DNA from: Hyphomicrobium sp.
GTDB lineage: Bacteria; Pseudomonadota; Alphaproteobacteria; Rhizobiales; Hyphomicrobiaceae
DNA: 41,547 bases
Direction: 5' to 3'
Assembly: GCA_019748215.1 (NCBI GenBank)
Contig: JAIEPV010000159.1
Span: forward strand, 1-41,547
Shown: piece by piece, positions 7,422-16,511 of the stretch
Layout: each line of letters starts with the position of its first letter
Position numbering within the stretch: position 1 is the stretch's first letter
Translations under genes and position numbers: made by a program
The notes under the pieces: model-generated
The model's input: the letters and a program-made list of their open reading frames with translations, nothing else
The model's database searches: none
What the model was told of the DNA's origin: nothing

Positions 7422-8942
7422 ATGGCAGATCCCGCATATCTCGCGACCGAAAAGCTCAAACAGGCTGCATCCGGCGCACTCCCCTCCTCCGACGCGCTGA
7501 CGTTTCGGCAGGCCCCGCACAACCTCGAAGCCGAGCAGGCGCTGCTTGGCGCCATCCTCGTCAACAACGAGGCGCTCGATCGCGTGTCGGGCTTTTTGCA
7601 GCCCGGCCACTTTTACGACCCGCTGCATGCCCGCATCTATGAGACACTGGCGACGCTGATCCACGCCGGCAAGACCGCGACGCCGATCACGGTCAAAACG
7701 TTTTTTGAAAATTCCGAGCCGATCGACGCCAACACCAGCGTGCCGCAATACCTCGGCCGCTTGGCGGCGAACGCGACAACCATTATCAACGCGGCGGAGT
7801 ACGGCCGCACGGTTTACGATCTTGCCACCCGCCGCGCCCTGATCATCATCGGCGAAGACATGGTCAATGGCGCCTACGACAGCGCCGTCGATCACGCGCC
7901 AAAAGCCCAGATCGAAGAGGCCGAGGGCCGTCTCTACTCGCTCGCCGAGCAGAACAAGTACGGCCAGGGCTTCGAGAGTTTTCAATCGGCCCTGGTCACC
8001 GCCATCACCATGGCCAACAGTGCCTTCCAGCGTGCGGGGCATTTGTCCGGTGCGTCGACCGGCCTCTCCGACCTCGATCACAAACTCGGTGGCTTGCAGC
8101 GCTCCGACCTCATCATCCTTGCCGGCCGCCCGTCGATGGGCAAAACCGCGCTGGCAACCAACATCGCCTATAATGTCGCCAAGGCCTACAAGGGCGAGCG
8201 CGGCGCCGACGGCGAGATGCAAACGACCGACGGCGGCATCGTCGGTTTCTTCTCACTCGAAATGTCGTCCGAGCAGCTCGCGACGCGTATTCTGGCCGAG
8301 CAGGCAGAAATCTCGTCGGAAAAAATCCGCCGCGGCATGATCGATGAAACCGAGTTCCGCAAATTGTCGGAAGTCGCCAGTGAGATGTCACGCATCCCGC
8401 TGTTCATCGACCAGACGGGCGGCATCACGGTGGCGCAATTGTCGGCCCGCGCGCGGAAATTAAAGCGCCAGCATGGCCTCGATTTGCTCGTCGTCGATTA
8501 TTTGCAGCTGCTGTCTGGCTCGAAACGCGGCGACGGTAACCGGGTGCAGGAAATCACCGAGATCACCACCGGTCTGAAGGCGCTGGCCAAAGAACTCGTG
8601 GTGCCGATCATCGCGCTGTCGCAGCTGTCGCGTCAGGTTGAAAACCGCGAAGACAAGCGCCCGCAATTGTCCGACTTGCGCGAATCGGGCTCGATCGAGC
8701 AGGACGCGGACGTCGTCATGTTCGTGTTCCGCGAAGAATATTACGTCGAGCGCACCAAGCCGGCGGAAGGCACACCCGAGTTCGCCGACTGGATGACCAA
8801 GATGAGCCAGGTCTCCGGCAAGGCCGAAGTCATCATCGGTAAACAGCGTCACGGCCCCGTTGGCACGGTTGAATTGTCGTTCGAGGGGCAGTTCACGCGC
8901 TTTGGCAATCTGGCGCGCGACTACATGATCCCGGATCGGTGA
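7422..8942 (+). CDS. dnaB: Replicative DNA helicase DnaB
   Basis: A 506-residue hexameric 5'-3' helicase of the replication fork, loaded at the origin and coupled to primase. The N-terminal domain begins near residue 28 with APHNLEAEQALLGAILVNNEALD. The RecA-like domain has Walker A GRPSMGKTA (Lys241), the EMSSEQLATRILAEQ helix, Walker B LLVVDYLQLL and the C-terminal DLRESGSIEQDADVVMFVFR and KQRHGPVGTVEL motifs. All catalytic motifs are intact. No intein is present, though dnaB is a frequent intein host. Placement after rplI and before alr matches the usual alphaproteobacterial order. Confidence 0.98.
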   Translation: MADPAYLATEKLKQAASGALPSSDALTFRQAPHNLEAEQALLGAILVNNEALDRVSGFLQPGHFYDPLHARIYETLATLIHAGKTATPITVKTFFENSEPIDANTSVPQYLGRLAANATTIINAAEYGRTVYDLATRRALIIIGEDMVNGAYDSAVDHAPKAQIEEAEGRLYSLAEQNKYGQGFESFQSALVTAITMANSAFQRAGHLSGASTGLSDLDHKLGGLQRSDLIILAGRPSMGKTALATNIAYNVAKAYKGERGADGEMQTTDGGIVGFFSLEMSSEQLATRILAEQAEISSEKIRRGMIDETEFRKLSEVASEMSRIPLFIDQTGGITVAQLSARARKLKRQHGLDLLVVDYLQLLSGSKRGDGNRVQEITEITTGLKALAKELVVPIIALSQLSRQVENREDKRPQLSDLRESGSIEQDADVVMFVFREEYYVERTKPAEGTPEFADWMTKMSQVSGKAEVIIGKQRHGPVGTVELSFEGQFTRFGNLARDYMIPDR

Positions 8943-8963
8943 AACTCGGTGCGCCTTTCATCT

Positions 8964-9003
8964 TCCTCCCATTCCCGTTAGGCGAGAGACTTAGGGTGAG
9001 GGC
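8964..9003 (+). repeat. Decayed copy of the CCCTCTCCCC/GGGGAGAGGG palindrome
   Basis: The sequence resembles the well-formed element at 10264-10307 (a C-rich arm, GTTAGGCGAGAG, then a TTAGGGTGAGGGC tail) but has several mismatches that weaken the stem. It fills the gap between dnaB and alr. Confidence 0.5.
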
Positions 9004-9046
9004 ACGTTGATCATTGCCCATCGCACCGAACAACGTCCGGGATCGC

Positions 9047-10195
9047 ATGACACCACACGCACTCATCCCATCAACCGGCGCCGTCACGGTTGATCTCGGC
9101 CAGATCGCGCAGAACTGGCAGGCGCTGGCTGACCGCGTTGCGCCGGCCGCGTGCGCCGCCGTGGTCAAGGCCGATGCCTATGGGCTCGGTGCCGCCCGCG
9201 TGATCCCGGTTCTGCGCCGGGCTGGCTGTACGACCTTCTTCATCGCCACACCCGACGAAGCCGAAGCGGCGCGTAAGCTGGCGCCGTCGGCGACGATCTA
9301 CGCGCTCGACGGGTTGATCGGCGGCGCGGCGGCTGAAACCTTCGCCCGCCTCAACGTGCACCCTATCCTCTCGACGCTCGACGACGTGCTGGCGTGGCGC
9401 ACGCTCGCGAAACGAACCAGCGCCGACCGCAACGGCGCACCGCTGGCGGCTGGCTTACACATCGACACCGGATTGAACCGCCTTGGCCTGACCGCTCGCG
9501 CCGTCCGCGAACTGACGTCCGATGCGTCGCAATTGTCCGGTATTACGCTCAGCTTGGTGATGAGCCACCTCGCCTCCGCCGACGCCCCGCGTGATCCCAA
9601 AAACCGCGATCAACTGCTCGCCTTCGAAACGCTCACAGCGCTGTTCCCGCGCGTGCCGCGAAGCCTGGCTGCCTCTGACGGTCTGATGCTCGGTCCTCCC
9701 TTTCACTTCGATCTCGTCCGCCCCGGCTATGCGCTGTACGGCGGCCAGGCGAGCGAGACGTTCCCGGCGCCGGTGAAGCCGACCGTGACTGTTACGGCGC
9801 GCATTCTCGCGGTCGCCGATGTCGGCATCGGTGAGACGGTCGGCTACTCGGCCACGTGGCGCGCCAAACGCGCGACGCGCATCGCGACCATCGCCGCTGG
9901 ATATGCCGACGGCGTGCCGCGCGGTGCGAGCGCTGCCGATGAGCATACGGGCGGCGAAGTTTTGATCACGGGTCATTCGGCCCCGATCATCGGCCGCGTG
10001 TCGATGGATTTGATCACCGTCGACGTCACCGATTTGCCGGAGGGCGCTGCCCAACCCGGCGGCTCGGCGACGCTGATCGGCCCAGGCTTATCCATCGAGC
10101 AGGCCGGATATGCCGCCGGCACGATCGGTTATGAAATTCTCACGCGCCTCGGCCCGCGCTTCGCGCGGCTTTATCTCGATGACGATGCGGGGTGA
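9047..10195 (+). CDS. alr: Alanine racemase
   Basis: A 382-residue fold-type III PLP enzyme that makes D-alanine for peptidoglycan. The PLP lysine is Lys41 in AVVKADAYGLG, and the C-terminal beta domain has the catalytic tyrosine in VGYSATW and the GRVSMDLITVDVTD block. HIDTGLNRLGL and FDLVRPGYALYGG are also family signatures. The ATG at 9047 was chosen over an in-frame TTG 33 bp upstream because the first conserved residues (GAVTVDLGQIAQNW) start eleven residues in and a GGGA lies upstream. The stop codon is the first base triplet of a tandem palindromic repeat. Confidence 0.95.
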   Translation: MTPHALIPSTGAVTVDLGQIAQNWQALADRVAPAACAAVVKADAYGLGAARVIPVLRRAGCTTFFIATPDEAEAARKLAPSATIYALDGLIGGAAAETFARLNVHPILSTLDDVLAWRTLAKRTSADRNGAPLAAGLHIDTGLNRLGLTARAVRELTSDASQLSGITLSLVMSHLASADAPRDPKNRDQLLAFETLTALFPRVPRSLAASDGLMLGPPFHFDLVRPGYALYGGQASETFPAPVKPTVTVTARILAVADVGIGETVGYSATWRAKRATRIATIAAGYADGVPRGASAADEHTGGEVLITGHSAPIIGRVSMDLITVDVTDLPEGAAQPGGSATLIGPGLSIEQAGYAAGTIGYEILTRLGPRFARLYLDDDAG

Positions 10196-10311
10196 TGCTC
10201 CCTCTTCCCTTGGGGTGAGGCGAAAGTGGTGCATCTCCCGCTGCCCTTGGGGAGAGGCGAAGGTGGTGCATCTCCCTCTCCCCTTGGGGAGAGGGTTGGG
10301 GTGAGGGGGCG
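10193..10311 (+). repeat. Triplicated palindromic repeat between alr and radA
   Basis: Three tandem units of about 34-44 bp (10193-10226, 10227-10263, 10264-10307), each with the pattern GTGCATCTCCC...CCCTTGGGG.GAGGCGAA. The third forms a perfect 10-bp stem, CCCTCTCCCC (10274-10283) with GGGGAGAGGG (10286-10295) around TT, followed by TTGGGGTGAGGG. The first unit overlaps the alr stop codon. The palindrome type is widespread in Proteobacteria; local triplication is less usual. Confidence 0.85.
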
Positions 10312-10386
10312 GGCGCGACCAACACGAGAGATCGTGTTCGAGACGACAAATCAGGCATAAGAGAAGGCGATTTATCGGGACAGTGA

Positions 10387-11763
10387 ATGGCCAAAGCCTC
10401 GAAATCCCTGTTCGTCTGCCAATCGTGCGGTGCTAGCGCGCCGCGCTGGGCGGGAAAGTGTGCCGGCTGCGGCGAGTGGAATACGCTCGTTGAAGAAACC
10501 GACGCTGGACCGCCGCCCGGCTCGGGAATTACGCGCCAGAGCAAAGGTCGCATCGTCAAACTCGAAACCTTGCAAGGCTCGACCAAAGAAGCGCCACGCT
10601 TCTCGACCGGCATCGACGAACTCGATCGCGTGACCGGCGGCGGCATCGTGCCGGGCTCAGCGATTTTGATCGGTGGCGAACCGGGCATCGGCAAATCAAC
10701 GCTGCTATTGCAGTTGACCGCGAACCTGGCGCGCGCCGGTCGCCGTGCCGTTTATTTTTCCGGCGAGGAGGCCATCGCCCAAGTGCGGTTGCGGGCTGAG
10801 CGCCTCGACCTCTCCAACGCGCCGGTCGGCCTCGCGTCCGAAACCAACCTATCGAATATTTTGGCGACACTGTCTGAAGATCGCCCGCCTGATCTGGTCG
10901 TCATCGATTCCATTCAGACGCTGTGGTCCGACACGCTGGATGCCGCCCCTGGTACCGTCAGCCAGGTGCGCGCCGCCGCGCAATCGCTGATCCGCTACGG
11001 CAAGATGGCCGGCGCGGCCATCCTGCTCGTCGGCCACGTCACGAAGGACGGGCAGATCGCCGGCCCGAAAGTCATCGAGCACATGGTCGACACCGTGTTG
11101 TATTTCGAAGGCGATCGCGGCAACGCTTATCGCATTCTCCGGGCCGTCAAAAACCGGTTCGGGCCGAGTGACGAAATCGGCGTCTTCGAAATGGTGACGG
11201 GTGGACTGCGCGAAGTGGCCAACCCGTCCGAGTTGTTTTTGGGCGACCGCGATGGCGGCGCACCCGGTGCGGCCGTGTTTGCCGGCATCGAAGGCACGCG
11301 GCCGCTGCTGGTCGAAATCCAGGCGCTGGTCGCGCCCTCGGGGCTCGGCACGCCGCGCCGCGCGGTGGTCGGCTGGGACACCAACCGGCTGGCCATGCTT
11401 CTTGCCGTGTTGGAGGCCCGCTGTGGCGTGTCGTTTTCGAGCCACGATGTCTATCTGAATGTCGCGGGTGGTTTCAAAATCACCGAACCCGCCGCCGATC
11501 TCGCCGCCGCGGCCGCGCTGCTGTCGTCGCTCTCGGGCGTTGCACTGCCGCGCGACGGCGTCTATTTCGGCGAAGTCTCGCTTTCTGGTGCGGTTCGTGC
11601 CAGCCCGATGATGACGGCACGCCTGAAAGAAGCCTCGAAACTGGGCTTTGCTCGCGCCGTTCTCCCAGAACAGGGCGATGCCGAAACGCCGGGTTTAAAG
11701 CTGGCGCTCAGCCGCATCGCCCACCTCAAGTCGCTTGCGGCCACGGCGCTGGCGTGCGACTGA
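10387..11763 (+). CDS. radA: DNA repair protein RadA
   Basis: A 458-residue RadA/Sms protein, a RecA-like ATPase that drives branch migration of recombination intermediates. The N-terminal C4 zinc finger uses Cys11, Cys14, Cys25 and Cys28. Walker A is GGEPGIGKSTLL (Lys103). The RadA-specific KNRFG motif follows near 256-260. A C-terminal Lon-protease-like domain lies near 290-458 (RRAVVGWDTNRLAMLLAVLEARCG; YLNVAGGFKITEPAADLA). Full length and intact. It follows alr after the triplicated repeat and leads to cvpA and purF. Confidence 0.97.
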   Translation: MAKASKSLFVCQSCGASAPRWAGKCAGCGEWNTLVEETDAGPPPGSGITRQSKGRIVKLETLQGSTKEAPRFSTGIDELDRVTGGGIVPGSAILIGGEPGIGKSTLLLQLTANLARAGRRAVYFSGEEAIAQVRLRAERLDLSNAPVGLASETNLSNILATLSEDRPPDLVVIDSIQTLWSDTLDAAPGTVSQVRAAAQSLIRYGKMAGAAILLVGHVTKDGQIAGPKVIEHMVDTVLYFEGDRGNAYRILRAVKNRFGPSDEIGVFEMVTGGLREVANPSELFLGDRDGGAPGAAVFAGIEGTRPLLVEIQALVAPSGLGTPRRAVVGWDTNRLAMLLAVLEARCGVSFSSHDVYLNVAGGFKITEPAADLAAAAALLSSLSGVALPRDGVYFGEVSLSGAVRASPMMTARLKEASKLGFARAVLPEQGDAETPGLKLALSRIAHLKSLAATALACD

Positions 11764-11851
11764 AACGCCACGCGTGCGCCGGCTGGCGAGTCTATCTGAG
11801 GTGTCGATCCTCACTCATCGCCATCGGTACGCCTACAGAGGGACTTTGGCC

Positions 11852-12490
11852 ATGCTCGGCCCGTTGACCTACCTCGACGCCGCGCTGATCGCAGTGGCCT
11901 TCATCTCCGGCCTGCTGGCCATGTATCGCGGCCTGGCGCGCGAACTGTTGTCGATCCTGTCGTGGCTCGCCGCCGCAGCCATCGGTGCCTGGATCTTCTT
12001 CACCAAAAAAGACCTCTCAGCCGACGTTGCCGCGCAGACCGGCCTGCCGCCGCAGATCGCGCTCGCCGTCGTCGCCTTCGTCGTGGCGCTGATCGTGCTG
12101 ATCCTGGTGCATCTGATCACCGCGCGCATCTCCGACGCCATCCTCGACAGCCGCGTCGGTATGATTGATCGCGTGCTCGGCTTCGTCTTCGGGGCGTTGC
12201 GCGGGTTCATCCTGATTGTCATCCCGTACATGTTCTATCAGAGCTTCTTCCCTAATGAGCAGGAGCACTTTCCCTGGGTGCGCGATGCCGCTTCGCTGCC
12301 CTACATCAAGAGCGCGGGTGAGGGCATACGAGCGATCCTGGTTGAATACGTTCCCTCATCGCTGACGACGCCGCCGCCGGCACCGCAGGGCGAACAGCAG
12401 GGTTTTCTTAATAACGACAGGCAATTCGCCGCTGGCGCCGTCATGGCGCTGGTGCTCGGTGGCAGCCGGTACTATATGACGGCCTCATGA
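11852..12490 (+). CDS. cvpA: CvpA family membrane protein
   Basis: A 212-residue CvpA protein with four membrane helices in the first 155 residues (LTYLDAALIAVAFISGLLAM, LLSILSWLAAAAIGAWIFF, IALAVVAFVVALIVLILVHL, VLGFVFGALRGFILIVIPYM). The GMIDRVLGFVFGALRG stretch is the family signature. E. coli CvpA is needed for colicin V production and has envelope-related phenotypes; the exact biochemical role is unclear. The ATG at 11852 follows AGAGGG; an in-frame start 117 bp upstream overlaps radA and lacks conserved sequence. It lies directly upstream of purF, as in many Proteobacteria. Confidence 0.93.
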   Translation: MLGPLTYLDAALIAVAFISGLLAMYRGLARELLSILSWLAAAAIGAWIFFTKKDLSADVAAQTGLPPQIALAVVAFVVALIVLILVHLITARISDAILDSRVGMIDRVLGFVFGALRGFILIVIPYMFYQSFFPNEQEHFPWVRDAASLPYIKSAGEGIRAILVEYVPSSLTTPPPAPQGEQQGFLNNDRQFAAGAVMALVLGGSRYYMTAS

Positions 12491-12637
12491 TGCGGGCGTT
12501 CGCCAGGACGACCGCGTTGGCGATGGTCGAGGCGTAAAGCGCCAAACACGGCGCCGTTGCGTACTGGATTGAGCCGGACGCGGTGTCCGGCCGTTCGCGA
12601 TGTAAGGCCCATCGGCTCGAATGCGGAGATCTGCACC

Positions 12638-14191
12638 ATGACGATCTCGAACAGCACGTTCTCGAAAGCCCGATCGCTAGAGTCTGCACAGGACCGATCG
12701 CCAGACCCGTCGTCCGACACATCGGTCGAGATCGATGGTTTGACGTTCACCCGCTATGGCGATGATCGCTTGCGCGAAGAATGCGGCGTGTTCGGCATCT
12801 TCGATCATCCGGATGCAGCCGCTATCACGGCCCTCGGTCTACATGCCCTTCAGCATCGCGGCCAGGAAGCGTCGGGGATCGTCTCCTACGACGGCCGCCA
12901 ATTTCATTCCGAGCGCCGCATGGGCCTCGTCGGTGACAACTTCTCGCGCGCTGACGTGCTCGCCCGCCTGAAAGGCCGCATGGCGGTTGGCCACAACCGC
13001 TACTCGACCACCGGCGACGCGCTCATCCGCAACGTGCAGCCGCTGTTCTGCGATATCGACACCGGCGGTTTCGCCGTCGCCCATAACGGCAATCTCACCA
13101 ACGCCATCACGCTGCGCAACGATTTAATTTCGTCCGGCGCCATCTGCCAATCGACCTCCGATACCGAAGTCATTTTGCACTTGCTGTCGCGCTCCAAGAA
13201 ACGCCGCACCGTTGAACGCCTCGTCGACGCCATCCGCCAGGTCGAAGGCTCGTATGCGCTTGTTTGCCTGACCAACGACCTGATGATCGGCGCGCGCGAT
13301 CCGATCGGCATCCGCCCGCTCGTCATCGGCAAGCTCGGCAACGCCTATGTGCTGGCATCCGAAACCTGCGCACTCGACATGGTCGGCGCCGAGTTCGTTC
13401 GTGAAGTCGAAAACGGCGAGGTCGTACTGATCAGCGATGCCGGGCTTGAAAGCCATCGACCGTTCCCGCGCCGTCCGGCCCGGCCATGCATTTTCGAATA
13501 CATCTACTTCTCACGACCCGACTCGATCGTCGGCGGGCGCACCGTCTACGACATCCGCAAGCAGATGGGCGTGCAGTTGGCCCGCGAAGCCCCCGCCGAA
13601 GTCGACGTCATCGTTCCGATTCCGGATTCAGGCGTGCCCGCGGCCATCGGCTACAGCCAGGAAAGCGGCATCCCGTTCGAACTCGGCATCATCCGCAATC
13701 ACTACGTCGGCCGCACCTTCATCGAGCCCGAACAGCGCATCCGCCAGCTCGGTGTCAAACTGAAACACTCCGCCAACTCCGGCGTCATCAAAGGCAAGCG
13801 CGTATTGCTGGTCGACGACAGCGTCGTGCGCGGCACCACGTCTAAAAAGATCGTGCAACTGATCCGCGATGCCGGCGCCCGCGAAGTCCACATGCGCATT
13901 TCGTCGCCGCCGATCACGCATCCGGATTTTTACGGCATCGACACGCCGCGCAAAAAGGATCTGCTCGCAGCCAACATGTCGCTTGCCGAAATGCGCGACT
14001 TCATGGAAGCCGACAGCCTCGCCTTTCTGTCGGTTGACGGCATCTATCGCTCGATCGGCGTCGAGGCGCGCGATGCCCGCAGCCCGCAGTTCACCGACCA
14101 TTGCTTCACCGGCGACTACCCGACCGAACTCACCGACCAGAACGGCGAAACCGCGCCGCGTCAGTTGTCCTTGCTGGCTGAGGTTGGCTAG
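12638..14191 (+). CDS. purF: Amidophosphoribosyltransferase
   Basis: A 517-residue enzyme catalysing the first committed step of purine synthesis, PRPP plus glutamine to 5-phosphoribosylamine. The N-terminal glutaminase nucleophile is Cys49 in LREECGVFGIF, so residues 1-48 would be a removed propeptide, as in the B. subtilis-type enzyme. The glutaminase domain has LQHRGQEASGI and VGHNRYSTTG, and the PRPP site is VLLVDDSVVRGTT. The ATG at 12638 follows GGAGAT. A 7-bp hairpin, GCCGGAC/GTCCGGC at 12573-12591, stands in the leader; no PurR-type site was recognised. Confidence 0.97.
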   Translation: MTISNSTFSKARSLESAQDRSPDPSSDTSVEIDGLTFTRYGDDRLREECGVFGIFDHPDAAAITALGLHALQHRGQEASGIVSYDGRQFHSERRMGLVGDNFSRADVLARLKGRMAVGHNRYSTTGDALIRNVQPLFCDIDTGGFAVAHNGNLTNAITLRNDLISSGAICQSTSDTEVILHLLSRSKKRRTVERLVDAIRQVEGSYALVCLTNDLMIGARDPIGIRPLVIGKLGNAYVLASETCALDMVGAEFVREVENGEVVLISDAGLESHRPFPRRPARPCIFEYIYFSRPDSIVGGRTVYDIRKQMGVQLAREAPAEVDVIVPIPDSGVPAAIGYSQESGIPFELGIIRNHYVGRTFIEPEQRIRQLGVKLKHSANSGVIKGKRVLLVDDSVVRGTTSKKIVQLIRDAGAREVHMRISSPPITHPDFYGIDTPRKKDLLAANMSLAEMRDFMEADSLAFLSVDGIYRSIGVEARDARSPQFTDHCFTGDYPTELTDQNGETAPRQLSLLAEVG

Positions 14192-14193
14192 CC

Positions 14194-14991
14194 GTGCTGC
14201 GCTCTGACATTCCACGCGGCGGCATCGATGGCGGCTCACTCTCCGGCCGCCTCGCCCTCGTCACGGGAGCATCGCGCGGCATCGGTCGCGCTTGCGCCAT
14301 CGGCCTCGCCAAAGCCGGCGCCCACGTCATCATCTCATCGCGCTCACTGCCAGCGCTTGAACAGCTCGACGATGAAATTCAGGCGTTGGGTGGCGCCGCA
14401 ACGCTGCTCCAGCTCGATTTGAAGAAGGGCGACCGCGTCGATCAGCTCGGACCGACCCTCTATCAGCGCTGGAAGCATCTCGACATCCTCGTCGCCAATG
14501 CTGGAATTCTCGGGCCGCTGTCGCCGCTCGGCCACGTCACCGAAGATGGCTTCCTTGGTACGATCGACATCAATCTCACAGCCAACTGGCGCTTGATCCG
14601 CACGCTCGATCCGCTGCTGAAAGCCTCGACCGCCGGTCGCGCCATTTTCGTCACCTCGGGTGCGGCCAGCGGTCAGCACGCCTATTGGGGCCCTTACGGC
14701 GCGTCAAAAGCCGGGCTCGAAGCTCTCGTGAAATCCTGGGCGGCTGAGCTTGGCACCACCAATGTCCGGGCCAATCTCATCAATCCCGGCCCGGTCCGCA
14801 CCGGCATGCGCGCCAAGGCTTTTCCCGGCGAAGATCCGATGACACTTCCGGCGCCCGAAGAGCTGGCACCGCTGTTCGTCGAACTTGCGTCTCCGGCGTG
14901 CGACCGAAACGGCGAGATCATCTCATTTCGCGACTGGCGCGACACGCACAAACCGCGAAATCGGTCGGAAGCGCTGACCGTCGAAGCCTGA
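14194..14991 (+). CDS. Short-chain dehydrogenase/reductase
   Basis: A 265-residue classical SDR with Rossmann motif TGASRGIG at about 25-32, NAG in ILVANAGILG, a serine in VTSGAAS and the catalytic pair in YGASKAGLE. It starts with GTG 2 bp after the purF stop, so it is translationally coupled to purF. The same purF-SDR neighbourhood is seen in other Hyphomicrobiales. Substrate and cofactor preference cannot be assigned; the family reduces or oxidises hydroxyl/keto groups with NAD(P)(H). The C-terminus is slightly longer than usual (RDTHKPRNRSEALTVEA). Confidence 0.92.
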   Translation: MLRSDIPRGGIDGGSLSGRLALVTGASRGIGRACAIGLAKAGAHVIISSRSLPALEQLDDEIQALGGAATLLQLDLKKGDRVDQLGPTLYQRWKHLDILVANAGILGPLSPLGHVTEDGFLGTIDINLTANWRLIRTLDPLLKASTAGRAIFVTSGAASGQHAYWGPYGASKAGLEALVKSWAAELGTTNVRANLINPGPVRTGMRAKAFPGEDPMTLPAPEELAPLFVELASPACDRNGEIISFRDWRDTHKPRNRSEALTVEA

Positions 14992-15425
14992 CGACACGGC
15001 ATCAGAGGGGCGAATTGTCCGAGCGCGCCGATTGGGAACACGCGCGGCGATGGCATTGTCGGAGTATCGGATATCTTTTGCGAACCCGTACGTGTCGCTA
15101 AGTCGAATTCAAAAAAAATAATATTGATCAGAGATTTGCCAAACCAACCTGCGATGGCATGTTCGTTGTGAACAATTCGACGGACAATCACATTCTCCGC
15201 GACAATCTATACACGTCCCTCACGTTGCATATAGTCGCGCTAGCACGCGGAGGCCGCGTTCGTGCTGGTGGCGAGAGGCGCTGTCAAAATGCAGACAGAC
15301 TTGGGCGTCCGTCTGGCAAACATCTTGATGACCAATCCTCCTCGCGACGTCGTGGCAAACACAGAGTGGCCGAGCGCCAGATGAACTGGAGCGTCGAAAC
15401 ATAAGCCCCCCAACGGAGAAGCGCC
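14992..15425. other. 434-bp gap after the purF-SDR operon
   Basis: No gene is supported. An A/T-rich patch at 15103-15130 (with a run of eight A) stands out from the GC-rich surroundings and could be an UP-type element for the 15426 gene, but no convincing -35/-10 pair was found. TGTGA (15167) and TCACA (15188) are present but spaced 16 bp apart, too far for a CRP site. Confidence 0.4.
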
Positions 15426-16154
15426 ATGCAGGATCCACTGAAGTTGCGGTACTCAGCCAGGAGACAAAATTCGCTCGGGCGATCGCCCGTTCCGCTGCAC
15501 GTGCAAGATCATGATGAAGCATCAGATAATCGCGACGCATCTGAACTGCGCGTGACTCTTAAGTCGCGCGGCAGCCAAGAGACGCATGAACCGGCCGACG
15601 TGATCGACGCCCCCCCGGTGGCGCTGCACGCGTCCGACGATCGCCAGACCGGCGACAGCGGCAACGACTGGACGCCGTTGGGCGAGCAGCGCACCGTTGA
15701 AACCGAGGACACGCTCGATCTTATCGAAGCGCGGGCACCGACAGACGCGCCAACAGACACACCTGAGACGGTTGTCGAGCGGTCCATGCTTGACGCGCGC
15801 GACACGGACATCGCGCCCTACTCATCGTATCGGTCAGACACCGAAAGCGTGCACCACGCCGCCTATGCAGCGACAGCGCCGCATATCCCAAGCGTTTGGG
15901 AGTCGCTGAAATCACCGCTGTTGGCCATCACCGCCGCCGTCGCCGTAGCTGCGGCCGTGTGGAGCTACTCAGGGCTTGAAGATGCCCGAGCGCAGCTCGC
16001 ATCCGTGACCGAGGCAAAGGCCAGCGTCGAGCGCTCGCTGGCTGAAGCGCGAGGCCGCCTCACCGCTGCTGAAAAGGCCGTCGCCGACGTCAAGGCCGCA
16101 CTGACCAGTACACCAGCGACCTCGCCGGCGAAGACAGTCGCTCCGGCGAAATAA
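15426..16154 (+). CDS. Single-pass membrane protein with C-terminal coiled coil, unknown function
   Basis: A 242-residue protein I do not recognise. Residues 1-160 are hydrophilic, rich in Asp, Glu, Thr and Pro, and probably disordered. One membrane helix follows near 165-185 (SPLLAITAAVAVAAAVWSYS), then a coiled coil near 186-225 (LEDARAQLASVTEAKASVER and following) and an Ala/Pro/Lys tail. There is no signal peptide, so the long N-terminal part should be cytoplasmic and the coiled coil periplasmic. The CGGAGAAG site nine bases before the ATG supports the start. A structural or scaffold role is possible but unproven. Confidence 0.7.
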   Translation: MQDPLKLRYSARRQNSLGRSPVPLHVQDHDEASDNRDASELRVTLKSRGSQETHEPADVIDAPPVALHASDDRQTGDSGNDWTPLGEQRTVETEDTLDLIEARAPTDAPTDTPETVVERSMLDARDTDIAPYSSYRSDTESVHHAAYAATAPHIPSVWESLKSPLLAITAAVAVAAAVWSYSGLEDARAQLASVTEAKASVERSLAEARGRLTAAEKAVADVKAALTSTPATSPAKTVAPAK

Positions 16155-16220
16155 CCGCGACGCGTCGAGCCACGCTTGGATTGACGGCACCGAACTGACA
16201 AGCGGTGCCGTCAACCAGCC

Positions 16221-16511
16221 CTAGAGCCCTTCCGACTTAGATTGAACCAATTCTGTTCGCGCAGGTTGAGCCGATCCGGCAGGCGGTGGGCGCAGTGCGA
16301 TGCTTAAGCATCGGACAAGCCCGCCAACGAACCGGGCGGCCAACCCGCGCGAACCCGACAGGGCCACCCTACATAGGGACGGGGGCTTTTGCGCTGATCC
16401 ACGGCGGGCTTCGTCTTGGCCGCACATCGGGTGCGGCCGTCGACAAATCCCTTGGTCTCAGCGCCAAATCCCCTCGTCAGAATGGGTCAATCTAAGTCGG
16501 AAGGGCTCTAG
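16221..16511. mobile_element. 291-bp MITE-like element with 29-bp terminal inverted repeats
   Basis: The left end (16221-16249) and the reverse complement of the right end (16483-16511) agree at 28 of 29 positions; both begin CTAGAGCCCTTCCGACTTAG. Inside are the perfect palindrome CGATGCTTAAGCATCG (16298-16313) and the hairpin GGCCGCAC-ATCGG-GTGCGGCC (16418-16438). No transposase frame fits inside, so movement would need an enzyme in trans. If CTAG is the duplicated target, the true inverted repeat starts at AGCCC. The right CTAG supplies the stop codon of the next minus-strand gene. Confidence 0.75.

Noticed and set aside
7059-8222. A 387-codon open frame on the minus strand across dnaB and the gap before it
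   Set aside because: It lies opposite conserved dnaB sequence and is best explained by GC-rich third positions; no ribosome binding site or recognisable domain.
15167-15192. TGTGA and TCACA as a CRP site
   Set aside because: The half-sites are 16 bp apart; a CRP site needs 6.
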